Assembly: GCA_964643355.1 (NCBI GenBank)
Contig: CAZXPW010000011.1
Coordinates: 1-64,000, forward strand
DNA from: FEN-1350 sp964643355
GTDB lineage: Bacteria; Planctomycetota; Phycisphaerae; Sedimentisphaerales; Anaerohalosphaeraceae
Length of the DNA: 64,000 nucleotides
Reading direction: 5' to 3'
Shown here: piece by piece, positions 8,034-16,599 of the stretch
Numbering within the stretch: position 1 is the first letter of the stretch
Layout of the letters: each line of letters opens with the position of its first letter
The notes under the pieces: model-generated
The model's database searches: none
Told to the model about the DNA's origin: nothing
Seen by the model: only the letters and a program-made list of their open reading frames with translations
Program-made: the position numbers and the translations under genes

Positions 8034-9562
8034 CCGCCGCTGCCCTGCCGATTCCTGCCGCCGCGCTGGCCCCACCCGACTTGCTTGTTGTCGCCTTTGC
8101 CGTTGCCATGTTGCTGGTCATTTCCTGGATCTTCGGTCGGGAGGAAAAAGACACGGCGGATTTCTTCCTCGGAGGTCGCAAAGTCCCGCCGCTGGCGGCA
8201 TCGCTCTCGTTCGTCGCCACCGAAATCAGCGCTTTGACCATCGTCAGCTTTCCGCATAACGGCTATTCCGAAAACTGGAGGTGGCTTCAATTCTTCGTCG
8301 GCCAGATCCTCGCGCGCATCGTCGTCGCCTGGCTCTTCATTCCCGCCTTCTACCGCTGCAACTGCACCAGCATCTACCAGTTTCTGCGTCACCGTTTCGG
8401 CCCCGACACCCAATACGCCGGCTCGGCTTTCTTTTTCGTCACGCGGCTGCTCGGTTCCGGCCTGCGCCTCTACGCCGCCTCCATGGCCGTGGCCGTCATC
8501 CTTCAATGGCCGCTTTGGACCACCCTGTCGCTGTTCACCGTTGTTAGTATCCTCTTCATCGCCTTCGGTGGAATCAAGGCCGTCGTTTGGGCTGGCGCCT
8601 ATCAGGCCTTGGTTTTCTTGTCCGCCGGCATTGTGCTTATCGTCTATTTGCTTGGCCAGATCGACGGGGGGTTACCCGCCGCGTGGCAGACCGCACAGGC
8701 CGCGGACAAAATGAGCATTTTCAATTTCCATTTTTCCTGGTCAGACCACACGACTTTCTGGGCCGGGGTTGTCAACGGCTGTTTTGTCGCCATGGCCGCT
8801 TTTGGGGCTGATCAGGAAATGGTCCAGCGCCTTCTGACCGTTCGTTCCAGCCGGGCCAGCCAGAAAACCATCCTCAGTACCATCGTCACCGTTTTTCCGG
8901 CCTACTGGATGTACCTGATTGTCGGCACGCTGTTATATGTCTTTTACTCCGTACACCCCGATGTCACGCCCCCCGCCGAGGCCAAAAAGGTCCTCTCGCA
9001 TTTTGTCTTGAATTCCATGCCCGTCGGGTTCAAGGGCTTCATCCTGTCCGCCATTATCCTGGCCAGCATCGATTCGCCTCTCAGCTCTCTCACCAGCAGC
9101 TTTGTCACCGACATCTATCGCCCCCTCATTCGCCGCAACGCCACCGAACGGCATTACCTTTTCGTCTCGCGGATCGGCGTGGTCGTCTTCGGGCTGGTCC
9201 TGGTGGGGATTGCCTTCGCCTGCACAGGCGTGGACAATCTGGTCTGGAAGGCCTTCGAACTGGTCGGCCTGCCGGCCTGCGCCCTTTTGGGAGTGTTCCT
9301 TTTTGGTTTGCTCACCAGACGCGCCGCCAACCGATCCAACATTATCGCGATGCTCGCCGGTTCAATGGTCACGACGATCCTGTGGAGTATTCTTCAATAC
9401 AAGGATCCAATTCTTCAATGGAATTGGCCGTTGTTCCTCAGACCCGCGATTTCTTTTCTGACCTCTTTGGCCTGGACATGGTTAATCGTTATTGGCACAG
9501 CCATTACTTTTGCAACCGCATACGCCTTCAGCAAAGATAGACCTCCTTCGATGTCGGAGTAG
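8030..9562 (+). CDS. Sodium:solute symporter (SSS family), probable murein-sugar importer
   Basis: 510 residues with some 13-14 hydrophobic segments. It starts with GTG overlapping the murQ stop (GTGA). SSS hallmarks include the early DFFLGGRKVPPLAASLSFVATEISA block, a GGIKAVVWAGAYQALVF segment and the late ASIDSPLSSLTSSFVTDIYRP stretch. Family members use the Na+ gradient to import sugars, sialic acid, amino acids or nucleosides. The substrate is not readable from sequence; strict cotranscription with anmK and murQ makes (anhydro)MurNAc or a related amino sugar the best guess. Many other families could fill this role, so the substrate is inference only. Confidence 0.88.
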   Translation: MTAAALPIPAAALAPPDLLVVAFAVAMLLVISWIFGREEKDTADFFLGGRKVPPLAASLSFVATEISALTIVSFPHNGYSENWRWLQFFVGQILARIVVAWLFIPAFYRCNCTSIYQFLRHRFGPDTQYAGSAFFFVTRLLGSGLRLYAASMAVAVILQWPLWTTLSLFTVVSILFIAFGGIKAVVWAGAYQALVFLSAGIVLIVYLLGQIDGGLPAAWQTAQAADKMSIFNFHFSWSDHTTFWAGVVNGCFVAMAAFGADQEMVQRLLTVRSSRASQKTILSTIVTVFPAYWMYLIVGTLLYVFYSVHPDVTPPAEAKKVLSHFVLNSMPVGFKGFILSAIILASIDSPLSSLTSSFVTDIYRPLIRRNATERHYLFVSRIGVVVFGLVLVGIAFACTGVDNLVWKAFELVGLPACALLGVFLFGLLTRRAANRSNIIAMLAGSMVTTILWSILQYKDPILQWNWPLFLRPAISFLTSLAWTWLIVIGTAITFATAYAFSKDRPPSMSE

Positions 9563-9628
9563 CGGCGAAAGCCGGAGATGCCAAAGGAGCGGGTCATTTA
9601 AAGATTAATTAGATGTAATAGGGCTGAT

Positions 9629-10390
9629 TTAATACGGATCAAAACTGTCGGAACGAAGGGCTAACGGCCGCCCAAGAACTTCCGAGAAAACAATCGCTTC
9701 ATACAGATGATCCCGATTGCCGAGAAGATTTCCAAGAAATAGAGGACTTGTCGGGGCGGAAGCGGGCTCGGGTTTGGGAGGTTGAACCGAAGCCGGCGTC
9801 GGGGTCCGTGGCTTTGAAACGGCTGAACGATCTGATGCAGCCGGGACGGAAGTCGGACGGGATCGAGTCACGGTGGGAACCGATTGTTGAATCCTCGGAG
9901 AAGATTGCCGGGGAGAAGGGATCGGCGGCAAAGTCTGCGGCTGTGAACGGACTGATGGATAGGGTTGTTGCGGAATTTCGGGAGCCGCTATCCGTTGCGG
10001 ACGGGATCGAGGGGCTGGTTGGGAACGAATCGGGACTCGGCGCTGCGGCAAAGGAGTCTGGTTCGGCGACTCGGCGAGTTTGGGGAGTTGAGGATTAACT
10101 TGATTGATCACCTGACCCGCCAGCCGACCCAGTTCCTCGGACAGGGTCGGCTGTTTTTTGATCGGTACTGCCCGTTTTAGAGGTGAAGTTATTTGCCGAC
10201 GAACCGGCAGAGGTTGTTCCTTTTCAGCAGATACTGCAGGATCCGATCGGTCTTTTTTCCCCGACTCGATCACTCTGGAGATCAGCCAGTTAATGCCGTA
10301 AATCAACGCAAAGACCAACGGGACAAGAATGTCCATCCAATCGGAAATGTCTTTGCCCCGAGCCGCAATAATGTCAAACCCGAATCCCAT
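9629..10390 (-). CDS. Proline-rich single-pass membrane protein of the FloA cluster
   Basis: 253 residues, no domain I recognise. One hydrophobic segment (about residues 20-40, DILVPLVFALIYGINWLI) is followed by a charged patch and about 150 residues rich in Pro, Gln, Arg and Ser with no predicted fold. It ends in a compact hydrophobic tail, NRDHLYEAIVFSEVLGRPLA. A conserved-looking end after a disordered linker suggests a short interaction or localisation module. It starts four bases after the floA stop, so it is the last gene of the NfeD-NfeD-FloA operon. I infer an accessory role at FloA membrane domains. Confidence 0.8.
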   Translation of the reverse strand: MGFGFDIIAARGKDISDWMDILVPLVFALIYGINWLISRVIESGKKDRSDPAVSAEKEQPLPVRRQITSPLKRAVPIKKQPTLSEELGRLAGQVINQVNPQLPKLAESPNQTPLPQRRVPIRSQPAPRSRPQRIAAPEIPQQPYPSVRSQPQTLPPIPSPRQSSPRIQQSVPTVTRSRPTSVPAASDRSAVSKPRTPTPASVQPPKPEPASAPTSPLFLGNLLGNRDHLYEAIVFSEVLGRPLALRSDSFDPY

Positions 10391-10393
10391 GAA

Positions 10394-11422
10394 TCAAGAC
10401 CCCTTTTCCTTTTCCTTGCCCATTCCGGCAATCGAATCCCGCATCGAGGTGTCGGCCATGACATTCTTCATGCGATAGTAGTCCATGATCCCAAGGTTTC
10501 CGCTGCGGAAGGCCTCAGCCATGGCCTTGGGGATTTCGGCCTCGGCCAGGACGACCTTGGCGCGGTTTTCGTGGACCAGCGCCCGCATTTCCTCCTGGCG
10601 GGCAATGGCCATCGCGCGGCGTTTTTCCGCTTCGGCCTGAGCGCGGGCCTGGTCGGCCAGTGCCTGGGCCTTCTGGAGTTGGGCGCCGATGTTATCGCCC
10701 ACATCGACATCCGCAATATCAATAGAGAGAATTTCAAAGGCCGTCCCTGCATCCAGACCCTTTTCAAGTACCGCCTTGGAGATGCGATCGGGATTTTCCA
10801 GTACGCTTTTGTGGTTCAGCGAACTGCCGATGGTCGTCACGATGCCTTCGCCGACGCGGGCGATGATCGTCTCTTCGGTCGCACCGCCGATGAGACGATC
10901 GATGTTGGCCCGAACCGTCACGCGGGCCTTGGCGCGGAGTTGGATACCATCCTGCGCGACGGCGTCAATGGTTTCCTTGCCCTTGGTCGGGTCTGGGCAA
11001 TCAATGACCTTGGGATTGACGCTGGTCTGAACGGCATCAAGAATATCGCGGCCGGCCAGATCGATGGCAGTGGCGACCTTGAAAGTCAGCTTGATGTTGG
11101 CGCGGTCCGCGGCGATCAGGGCACGAACAACATTCATCACGCGCCCTCCGGCCAAATAGTGGCTTTCAAGTTCTTCCGCCGTAAGATCCAAGCCGGCGCG
11201 GATCGCCATGATTCGGCTGACGACGATCGTACGGGCGTTGACCTTCCGCAGAGACATTCCGATCAGCGAAAGAATCGAAACCGACGCACCGGAAAAGTAG
11301 GCCTGAAACCACAAACTTCCGTAGGAGATTGCCAACAGCAGAATGATTAACCCGATAAATCCGCCGATGATCGCTCCGGCCAGTTTCCAAATCGTCCAAT
11401 TGACCGCTAATAGATAAACCAT
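10394..11422 (-). CDS. floA: Flotillin-like protein FloA
   Basis: 342 residues, close to the family's usual length of about 330. FloA scaffolds functional membrane microdomains on the cytoplasmic face. A hydrophobic N-terminal hairpin (about residues 14-50) precedes the SPFH-type domain, with the typical INAIDLAGRDILDAVQ-like stretch (here VATAIDLAGRDILDAV) and an Ala/Glu-rich C-terminal helix (QAQAEAEKRRAMAIARQEEM). It also has the family ending NLGIMDYYRMKNVMADTSMR. It lies 15 bases downstream of the short nfeD gene, the usual partner order for this family. Confidence 0.96.
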   Translation of the reverse strand: MVYLLAVNWTIWKLAGAIIGGFIGLIILLLAISYGSLWFQAYFSGASVSILSLIGMSLRKVNARTIVVSRIMAIRAGLDLTAEELESHYLAGGRVMNVVRALIAADRANIKLTFKVATAIDLAGRDILDAVQTSVNPKVIDCPDPTKGKETIDAVAQDGIQLRAKARVTVRANIDRLIGGATEETIIARVGEGIVTTIGSSLNHKSVLENPDRISKAVLEKGLDAGTAFEILSIDIADVDVGDNIGAQLQKAQALADQARAQAEAEKRRAMAIARQEEMRALVHENRAKVVLAEAEIPKAMAEAFRSGNLGIMDYYRMKNVMADTSMRDSIAGMGKEKEKGS

Positions 11423-11437
11423 CGTAAACCCCTTTCC

Positions 11438-11965
11438 CTATTGGTTCCGTTCATTCTCTTTTGTTTCTGAATCATCCATCCTACGCACGGTTACCCGCAT
11501 CCCCTCGACATGAACCACACGGACAACCTTGTCTTTGTCGATCATTCCCGATTCGGCAATGCATTCGACCCGTTGACCGTCAAAATCGCAGATGCCTACG
11601 GGTCGATGTTTGGAAAGCGTGATCCCCTTGCGATTCATCAGGGAGATTAACTGCGGACCGTCGGGAATCCCATCGCCTTTGTTCCGATTGGGTTTGCCGA
11701 TCATGATCGCCCGGCCGATTGTGGTGTGGGGGAACAGTTTATATACGATAATCCAGACAACCGGGACAACGACAAAACCGACTACGACGCCGATCCAGCC
11801 GATAACAGGACCGAACTGAAAGAAAACCGCTCCGCCGCCGAATAAACAAGCGATCGCGCAGACCGTCAGAAGTCCCAAGCTGGGGACAAAGAACTCGACC
11901 GCCATCAAGGCGGCACCGACCATATACAAAAAGATTCCAAACGCGATCATCCATGCCATGTTCAT
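11438..11965 (-). CDS. Short NfeD-family membrane protein
   Basis: 175 residues. Three or four transmembrane segments fill residues about 5-95 (VGAALMAVEFFVPSLGLLTV and following). A C-terminal OB-fold-type domain follows, with LSKHRPVGICDFDGQRVEC and VVHVEGMRVTVRRMD. This is the protease-less type of NfeD, found beside flotillins and thought to stabilise or modify microdomains. It lies one base after the long NfeD gene and 15 bases before floA. Having both long and short NfeD forms in tandem is a known arrangement. Confidence 0.9.
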   Translation of the reverse strand: MNMAWMIAFGIFLYMVGAALMAVEFFVPSLGLLTVCAIACLFGGGAVFFQFGPVIGWIGVVVGFVVVPVVWIIVYKLFPHTTIGRAIMIGKPNRNKGDGIPDGPQLISLMNRKGITLSKHRPVGICDFDGQRVECIAESGMIDKDKVVRVVHVEGMRVTVRRMDDSETKENERNQ

Positions 11966-11966
11966 A

Positions 11967-13523
11967 TCAGGCCTTGACCTCCCGAACGATCACGCGGTTT
12001 CCTTCGATGGCTCGAATCCGAATGTCGGAACCGGCGAGGATAAAGGCCCCCTCCGAGACCACATCAACAACCTGGCCAGAAAACCGGGCCTGACCGGCCG
12101 GCCGTAAGGTGGTGATGGCCGTGCCGTTGTCGCCGACCTTGATGGTTACCGAGGGATTGGGAGCTACGACGCTGATGGGAAGAGTTTGTCCGGCCGGAAC
12201 GGGGGCCAAAGTCAGCCTGCTGAACAACCTGGATTTCGGCAGATGTTTGGCCAGCACAAATGCCAGAATCAAAAAGCCCAGACACCCGAAACTGATCGCC
12301 ACCAGACCATTGAGGAGAGTTTGCCATGCCCAGTCGTCCGTCGGCCAGGGAATTTCGCCGGGGGCGTTGCGAATGAGCATTCCGAACAAGCCCGCAAGGA
12401 TACAGGTGATCCCGGCAAATCCCGCGATTCCAAATCCAGGCAATAGAAAAAGTTCCACCGCCAACAGGACCAGTCCGATGATAAAAATCGCGATTTCGAT
12501 CCAATTGGCCAGGCCAATCAGATATTTGCTGCAGATAATCAAAATCAGACAGATGACCGCAACCCCCCCGGCCAGCCCCAGGCCGGGCGTATGAAATTCG
12601 ACATAAATCCCGAGCATGGCCAGCATGACCAGAATACTCATCACCACCGGAGAATTAAGCCAGCGGACCATCTCCTCTGACCAGGATGTGGTCAGGATAA
12701 TTCGCTGCGGGGAAAAGATAACTTTGTCGCGGGCGGCCAGAAATCTCAGAGCCCCTTCCAGATCTTTCACGACTTCACGAGCGATACCATATTCCTTGGC
12801 CTGGGCAGCCGTAAGGGTCAGGATCTCGTCGGCTGAATCGATCTTTTCCTTGCCACCGAGATGATAGACTCTCTCATCGGTCGGCAAATCGTCTCCCTCG
12901 AAATACTCCCACGAATTGGTCTTGACATTGCGAACCCGATAGACCTCGATCTTCTGGGTGACCATCGCTCTCAGCAGCGGAGCCGGATACCCGTTCTCTT
13001 CGGCGGCCCGCATGAATGCGGCGCGGATGAAGCTTTCCTGTTTTTCGCGTTCGACCCCCTCGAGAGAGTCGCCCATCAGGATTGGAGCGCAGTCCCCGAT
13101 CGTCGTGTTTTCAAGCATGATAATATCGCGGCAGGACACGCTGATCATCGCTCCGGCGCTGATAGCCTCGCTGGTGATCCAGGCAACGGTACGGGCTCGT
13201 TTGCCGACATCGAGAATAAGGTATTTGGCAATATCATCCGCGGATTTGACCAGGCCACCGTAGGTTTGCATTTCAAAGAACAGATACCCGGCGCCCATCG
13301 CCAGGGCCTGGTCACATCGTCGGCGGATGGATTGATAGAGTCCGTCGTCGATCATGCCTTTGCAGGGGATCACAACAGCCAACACCTCCTGAGCAACCGA
13401 AGGACTCACGCTCGGTTCCCCTACCGCGTCACGCACCGGCTCCGACGAGCAAAACCATGCGCCCAAGCCAATGAAAATCGCCGACCAAACCGGTATTGTC
13501 GATCTGTCAATCTGTCGTTTCAT
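11967..13523 (-). CDS. Long NfeD protein with ClpP-class serine-protease domain
   Basis: 518 residues from ATG 13523. A TTG 36 bases upstream is rejected because it would lie inside the promoter. A signal peptide (about residues 10-28) precedes a periplasmic ClpP/crotonase-fold protease domain (about 45-260) with FFEMQTYGGLVKSADDIAKY and ITSEAISAGAMISVSC, where the Ser in the SAGA block is the expected nucleophile. Four or five membrane helices (about 300-430) and a C-terminal OB-type NfeD domain follow. Long NfeD proteins cleave membrane-associated partners such as stomatins or flotillins. First gene of the operon; its transcript is predicted to begin one or two bases before the ATG. Confidence 0.92.
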   Translation of the reverse strand: MKRQIDRSTIPVWSAIFIGLGAWFCSSEPVRDAVGEPSVSPSVAQEVLAVVIPCKGMIDDGLYQSIRRRCDQALAMGAGYLFFEMQTYGGLVKSADDIAKYLILDVGKRARTVAWITSEAISAGAMISVSCRDIIMLENTTIGDCAPILMGDSLEGVEREKQESFIRAAFMRAAEENGYPAPLLRAMVTQKIEVYRVRNVKTNSWEYFEGDDLPTDERVYHLGGKEKIDSADEILTLTAAQAKEYGIAREVVKDLEGALRFLAARDKVIFSPQRIILTTSWSEEMVRWLNSPVVMSILVMLAMLGIYVEFHTPGLGLAGGVAVICLILIICSKYLIGLANWIEIAIFIIGLVLLAVELFLLPGFGIAGFAGITCILAGLFGMLIRNAPGEIPWPTDDWAWQTLLNGLVAISFGCLGFLILAFVLAKHLPKSRLFSRLTLAPVPAGQTLPISVVAPNPSVTIKVGDNGTAITTLRPAGQARFSGQVVDVVSEGAFILAGSDIRIRAIEGNRVIVREVKA

Positions 13524-13530
13524 GGTTGGT

Positions 13531-13559
13531 ATTGTATCCAACTTTTCCGGAACAAACAA
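13531..13559 (-). promoter_or_regulatory. Promoter of the nfeD-floA operon
   Basis: TTGTTT (13554-13559), 17-base spacer, TACAAT (13531-13536) on the minus strand. The start would fall at about 13524-13525, essentially at the ATG (13523), and no Shine-Dalgarno is present. The mRNA may therefore be leaderless. Confidence 0.55.
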
Positions 13560-13795
13560 GTTCTATTGATTCGGTTTTTTCAGAAGTCACGAAAACCATT
13601 GAACCCATTCTATCCGACGGTCAAGTCGGTAGAAAGCTACAAAAAAACGCGCCAGGAGATAACCCGCTCTCAAAAATTGAAAATCCTTTTGATCCGGACA
13701 AAAAAATATCCTGTACGAAAGCGGGGACGGATTTTACACTATGATCCGAGTGTGCGAATCTCTGATTTCAACCGGCCGCCAGAGGAACGATCGTT

Positions 13796-15229
13796 ATGCA
13801 TTCGATAGTGATGGAGCTGCAGCAGTTTGTACTGCATCCGTTATCGATTCTTGCCTTGGGTATCGTCATCGTCATCGGGATGATTCTGTTCCTGCGGGTT
13901 AACGCATTTATCGCCATGATCACGACGGCGATGATCGTCAGTTTGCTGACCCCGGGCGATGGGTCGCAGAAGATCAGTCGTGTGGCGACGGAGTTCGGCG
14001 TGACGGCCGGCAAGATCGGCATCGTGATCGCGATGGCGGCAATCATCGGGGACTGCATGACGCGAAGCGGGGCCGCCGATCGAATCGTACGGGCGTTTAT
14101 GCGCTTGCTGGGAATCAAACGGGGGCCGGTCGCCCTGATGAGCAGCGGGTTTGTCCTCTCGATTCCGGTTTTTTTTGATACGGTTTTCTACCTGTTAATC
14201 CCCCTTGCCAGATCCATGCATCGGCAAACGAAACAACGATACTTGTTTATTATTCTTGCGATGGGGGCCGGAGCGTCGATTACCCATTCGCTGGTGCCGC
14301 CGACCCCGGGACCATTGTTCATTGCCGAGAAAATGGGCATCGACATGGGATTAATGATCTTGATGGGAATGGCGGTGGCGATCCCCACCGGCGTCATCAT
14401 GTATTTTTTCGTAAAGTTGTATTCGCCTCGTTTTGATATTCCGATGCGACCGCTGGAAGGTTCGGCGCCGGAACCGGAACCCTTGGCAGATTCCCAGTTG
14501 CCGGGTTTGTTTGTTTCGGCGCTGCCGATCCTTTTGCCGGTTGTTTTGATCTCGGGCCAGACGATTGTGACCAGTCTCAGCGCCAAAGCCGGAGCCCCTG
14601 AGGAACTGAACAAGGTCGCTTTAATCACAGGATTGATCGGAGAAAAAAATCTGGCCATGCTCGTCTCGGCGGCCTTGGCATTGTATGTGTATTGGAGGCA
14701 GCGTCGGCCATCACTGGAACAGATGTCATCGATGGTGGAAACCTCCCTGATGAGCGCGGGGGTCATTATCTTAATTACTTCCGCCGGCGGAGCATTCGGG
14801 GCAATGCTTCAGGCAGCCAATGTCGGTTCTGCGGTCCAACAGCTCTTTTCCGGATCAAGTTCCCAGGGCGAAAGAATCAGCGGCATGGGTATCCTGCTGA
14901 TGGGCTTTTTTGTGGCTTTTCTGCTGAAGTTTGCCCAAGGTTCCAGTACGGTTTCGATGATGACGACGGCGGCCATGTTGGCGGCCCTGTTGAAGGATAT
15001 CGGCCCAATCGGATTTCATCCGGTTTATGTGGCATTGGCGGTTGGATTCGGGGCCCAGTGCGGAAACTGGATGAATGACAGCGGTTTTTGGGTTTTCGCC
15101 AAGATGGGGGGGCTGACGGCAACGGAAACCTTAAAAACCTGGACCGTTACGGTCAGTTTGCTGGCCGTGGTGGGATTGCTGGTCACGATCGCGTTCGCGT
15201 ACCGGTTCCCCTGGCCGGTCCAACCATAG
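13796..15229 (+). CDS. GntP-family permease
   Basis: 477 residues with about 12 hydrophobic segments. The motif series of the gluconate/H+ symporter family is present: RVNAFIAMITTAMIVSLLTPG, SIPVFFDTVFYLLIPLARSM, THSLVPPTPGPL and the C-terminal GFGAQCGNWMNDSGFWVF. Family members import gluconate, fructuronate or related hydroxy acids. No gluconate kinase or dehydratase is adjacent, so the substrate is open. AGAGGAA precedes the ATG. It stands alone or with the MFS gene 60 bases downstream, with a short inverted repeat between the two. Confidence 0.92.
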   Translation: MHSIVMELQQFVLHPLSILALGIVIVIGMILFLRVNAFIAMITTAMIVSLLTPGDGSQKISRVATEFGVTAGKIGIVIAMAAIIGDCMTRSGAADRIVRAFMRLLGIKRGPVALMSSGFVLSIPVFFDTVFYLLIPLARSMHRQTKQRYLFIILAMGAGASITHSLVPPTPGPLFIAEKMGIDMGLMILMGMAVAIPTGVIMYFFVKLYSPRFDIPMRPLEGSAPEPEPLADSQLPGLFVSALPILLPVVLISGQTIVTSLSAKAGAPEELNKVALITGLIGEKNLAMLVSAALALYVYWRQRRPSLEQMSSMVETSLMSAGVIILITSAGGAFGAMLQAANVGSAVQQLFSGSSSQGERISGMGILLMGFFVAFLLKFAQGSSTVSMMTTAAMLAALLKDIGPIGFHPVYVALAVGFGAQCGNWMNDSGFWVFAKMGGLTATETLKTWTVTVSLLAVVGLLVTIAFAYRFPWPVQP

Positions 15230-15237
15230 GATGATCT

Positions 15238-15255
15238 GCAAAATGCACATTTTGT
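15238..15255. repeat. AT-rich inverted repeat between two transporter genes
   Basis: GCAAAATG CA CATTTTGT: seven perfect base pairs plus a G-T end. It is too weak for a terminator and is followed by no T-run; it could be a small operator for the MFS gene. Confidence 0.25.
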
Positions 15256-15289
15256 ATCAAGATCAACCGAGATCAGGAAGGATGAACGA

Positions 15290-16540
15290 ATGACGCAAAC
15301 AGGCCGGCACATCGAAAAGGAGCAAGTCACAAAAAAGGCAATGGCTGCCACCCTCACGGCGGCGTTTCTTGGATGGATGTTCGATGGCATGGAAATCGGC
15401 CTGTTTCCGCTGGTCGCCCGTCCAGCCCTCAAGGAACTGCTCGGCCCGGGCACTGACATTTCTATCTGGTTTTCCGTTGTCATGGCCGTCTTTCTTGTCG
15501 GGGCCGCGGCCGGCGGCTTGCTGTTTGGCTGGCTCGGCGACCGTATCGGCCGCGTCAAGGCCATGTTCTGGAGCATTATGGTCTATGCCGTCTTTACCGG
15601 ACTGGGCGGCTTTGCCACGGCTGCCTGGCAACTGGCGATCCTGCGTCTTTTGGCTTCCCTCGGAATGGGCGGTGAATGGGCACTTGGCGTTGCCCTGATC
15701 ATGGAAGTCTGGCCGGTCAAGTGGCGGCCGATGCTGGCCGGTCTGATCGGCGCCGCGTCGAATATCGGTTTTCTGTTGATTGCCGTGATGGGCCTTGTCC
15801 TCAATCAGGCCAGTTGGCGGATGTTGTTCTTTGTCGCCGCCGCACCCGCCCTGCTGGCGTTCCTGGTGATTCTCTATGTTCCCGAATCCAAACGCTGGCA
15901 GCAGGCCGCAAGCTCAGGCCCGAAAAATAAAATATCCGACATCTTCCATCCTGCAATCCGACGCAATGCAATCCTCGGCACCCTGATCAGCACAATTATT
16001 CTACTGGGAACTTGGGGGTCGGTCCAGTTCATCCCCGCATGGGCCGATCGCCTGACCCACGGGGAAATGCCTGCCGCCAGGGCCTGGGCCCAGATCGCCT
16101 CGGCCATCGGAGCCATCCTCGTGGCGTTTCTGGCGCCGATTCTCGCCAATATCACCAATCGCCGCAATACCTACTTCTTCCTGTGCCTGACTTCCTTATT
16201 GGCTTGTCAATATCTGTTCCGCTGGTCCGGTCTTGAATATGGAACTCCGTACTTGATCTGGGTTTTCGTTGTCGGCGGACTGACGGCGAGTTTTTACGGT
16301 TTTTTACCCCTCTATTTACCGGAACTGTTTCCGACTCGAATCCGTGCCACCGCCCAGGGCTTCGCCTACAACGCCGGACGGGTTCTGGCCGCAATTGGAG
16401 TGCTGGGTTCCGGTCAAATCCTTAAATTTTTCAAGGAAGATTACGCCCAGATGTGCGCTGTCATCAGTCTGATCTACATTGCCGGCCTGGTTCTCATCTG
16501 GTTCTGCCCGGAAACCAAAGGGCATCCCCTGCCCGAATAG
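15290..16540 (+). CDS. MFS transporter (sugar/organic acid type)
   Basis: 416 residues, 12 hydrophobic segments. AAGGA precedes the ATG. Major-facilitator hallmarks are the GWLGDRIGRVKAM loop between helices 2 and 3, the RLLASLGMGGEWALG helix 4 motif and LPELFPTRIRATAQGFAYN before helix 11. The RLLxxxGMGGEW pattern is seen in the metabolite:H+ and sialate/aromatic-acid symporter branches. The substrate cannot be read from sequence. The downstream AI-2E-type gene starts 59 bases later on the same strand. Confidence 0.9.
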   Translation: MTQTGRHIEKEQVTKKAMAATLTAAFLGWMFDGMEIGLFPLVARPALKELLGPGTDISIWFSVVMAVFLVGAAAGGLLFGWLGDRIGRVKAMFWSIMVYAVFTGLGGFATAAWQLAILRLLASLGMGGEWALGVALIMEVWPVKWRPMLAGLIGAASNIGFLLIAVMGLVLNQASWRMLFFVAAAPALLAFLVILYVPESKRWQQAASSGPKNKISDIFHPAIRRNAILGTLISTIILLGTWGSVQFIPAWADRLTHGEMPAARAWAQIASAIGAILVAFLAPILANITNRRNTYFFLCLTSLLACQYLFRWSGLEYGTPYLIWVFVVGGLTASFYGFLPLYLPELFPTRIRATAQGFAYNAGRVLAAIGVLGSGQILKFFKEDYAQMCAVISLIYIAGLVLIWFCPETKGHPLPE

Positions 16541-16599
16541 GTTCGTCAGTTTCGTTGTGGAATGGCGTCGAATTTTCAAGAAATAAAACGGAACCAAAT

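Noticed and set aside
8030..9562. Naming the symporter as a sialic-acid or MurNAc transporter
   Set aside because: Family membership is clear but substrate specificity cannot be read from sequence; only the operon context hints at it.
10193..11350. Long plus-strand open frame opposite floA
   Set aside because: No recognisable domain and fully antisense to a conserved gene.
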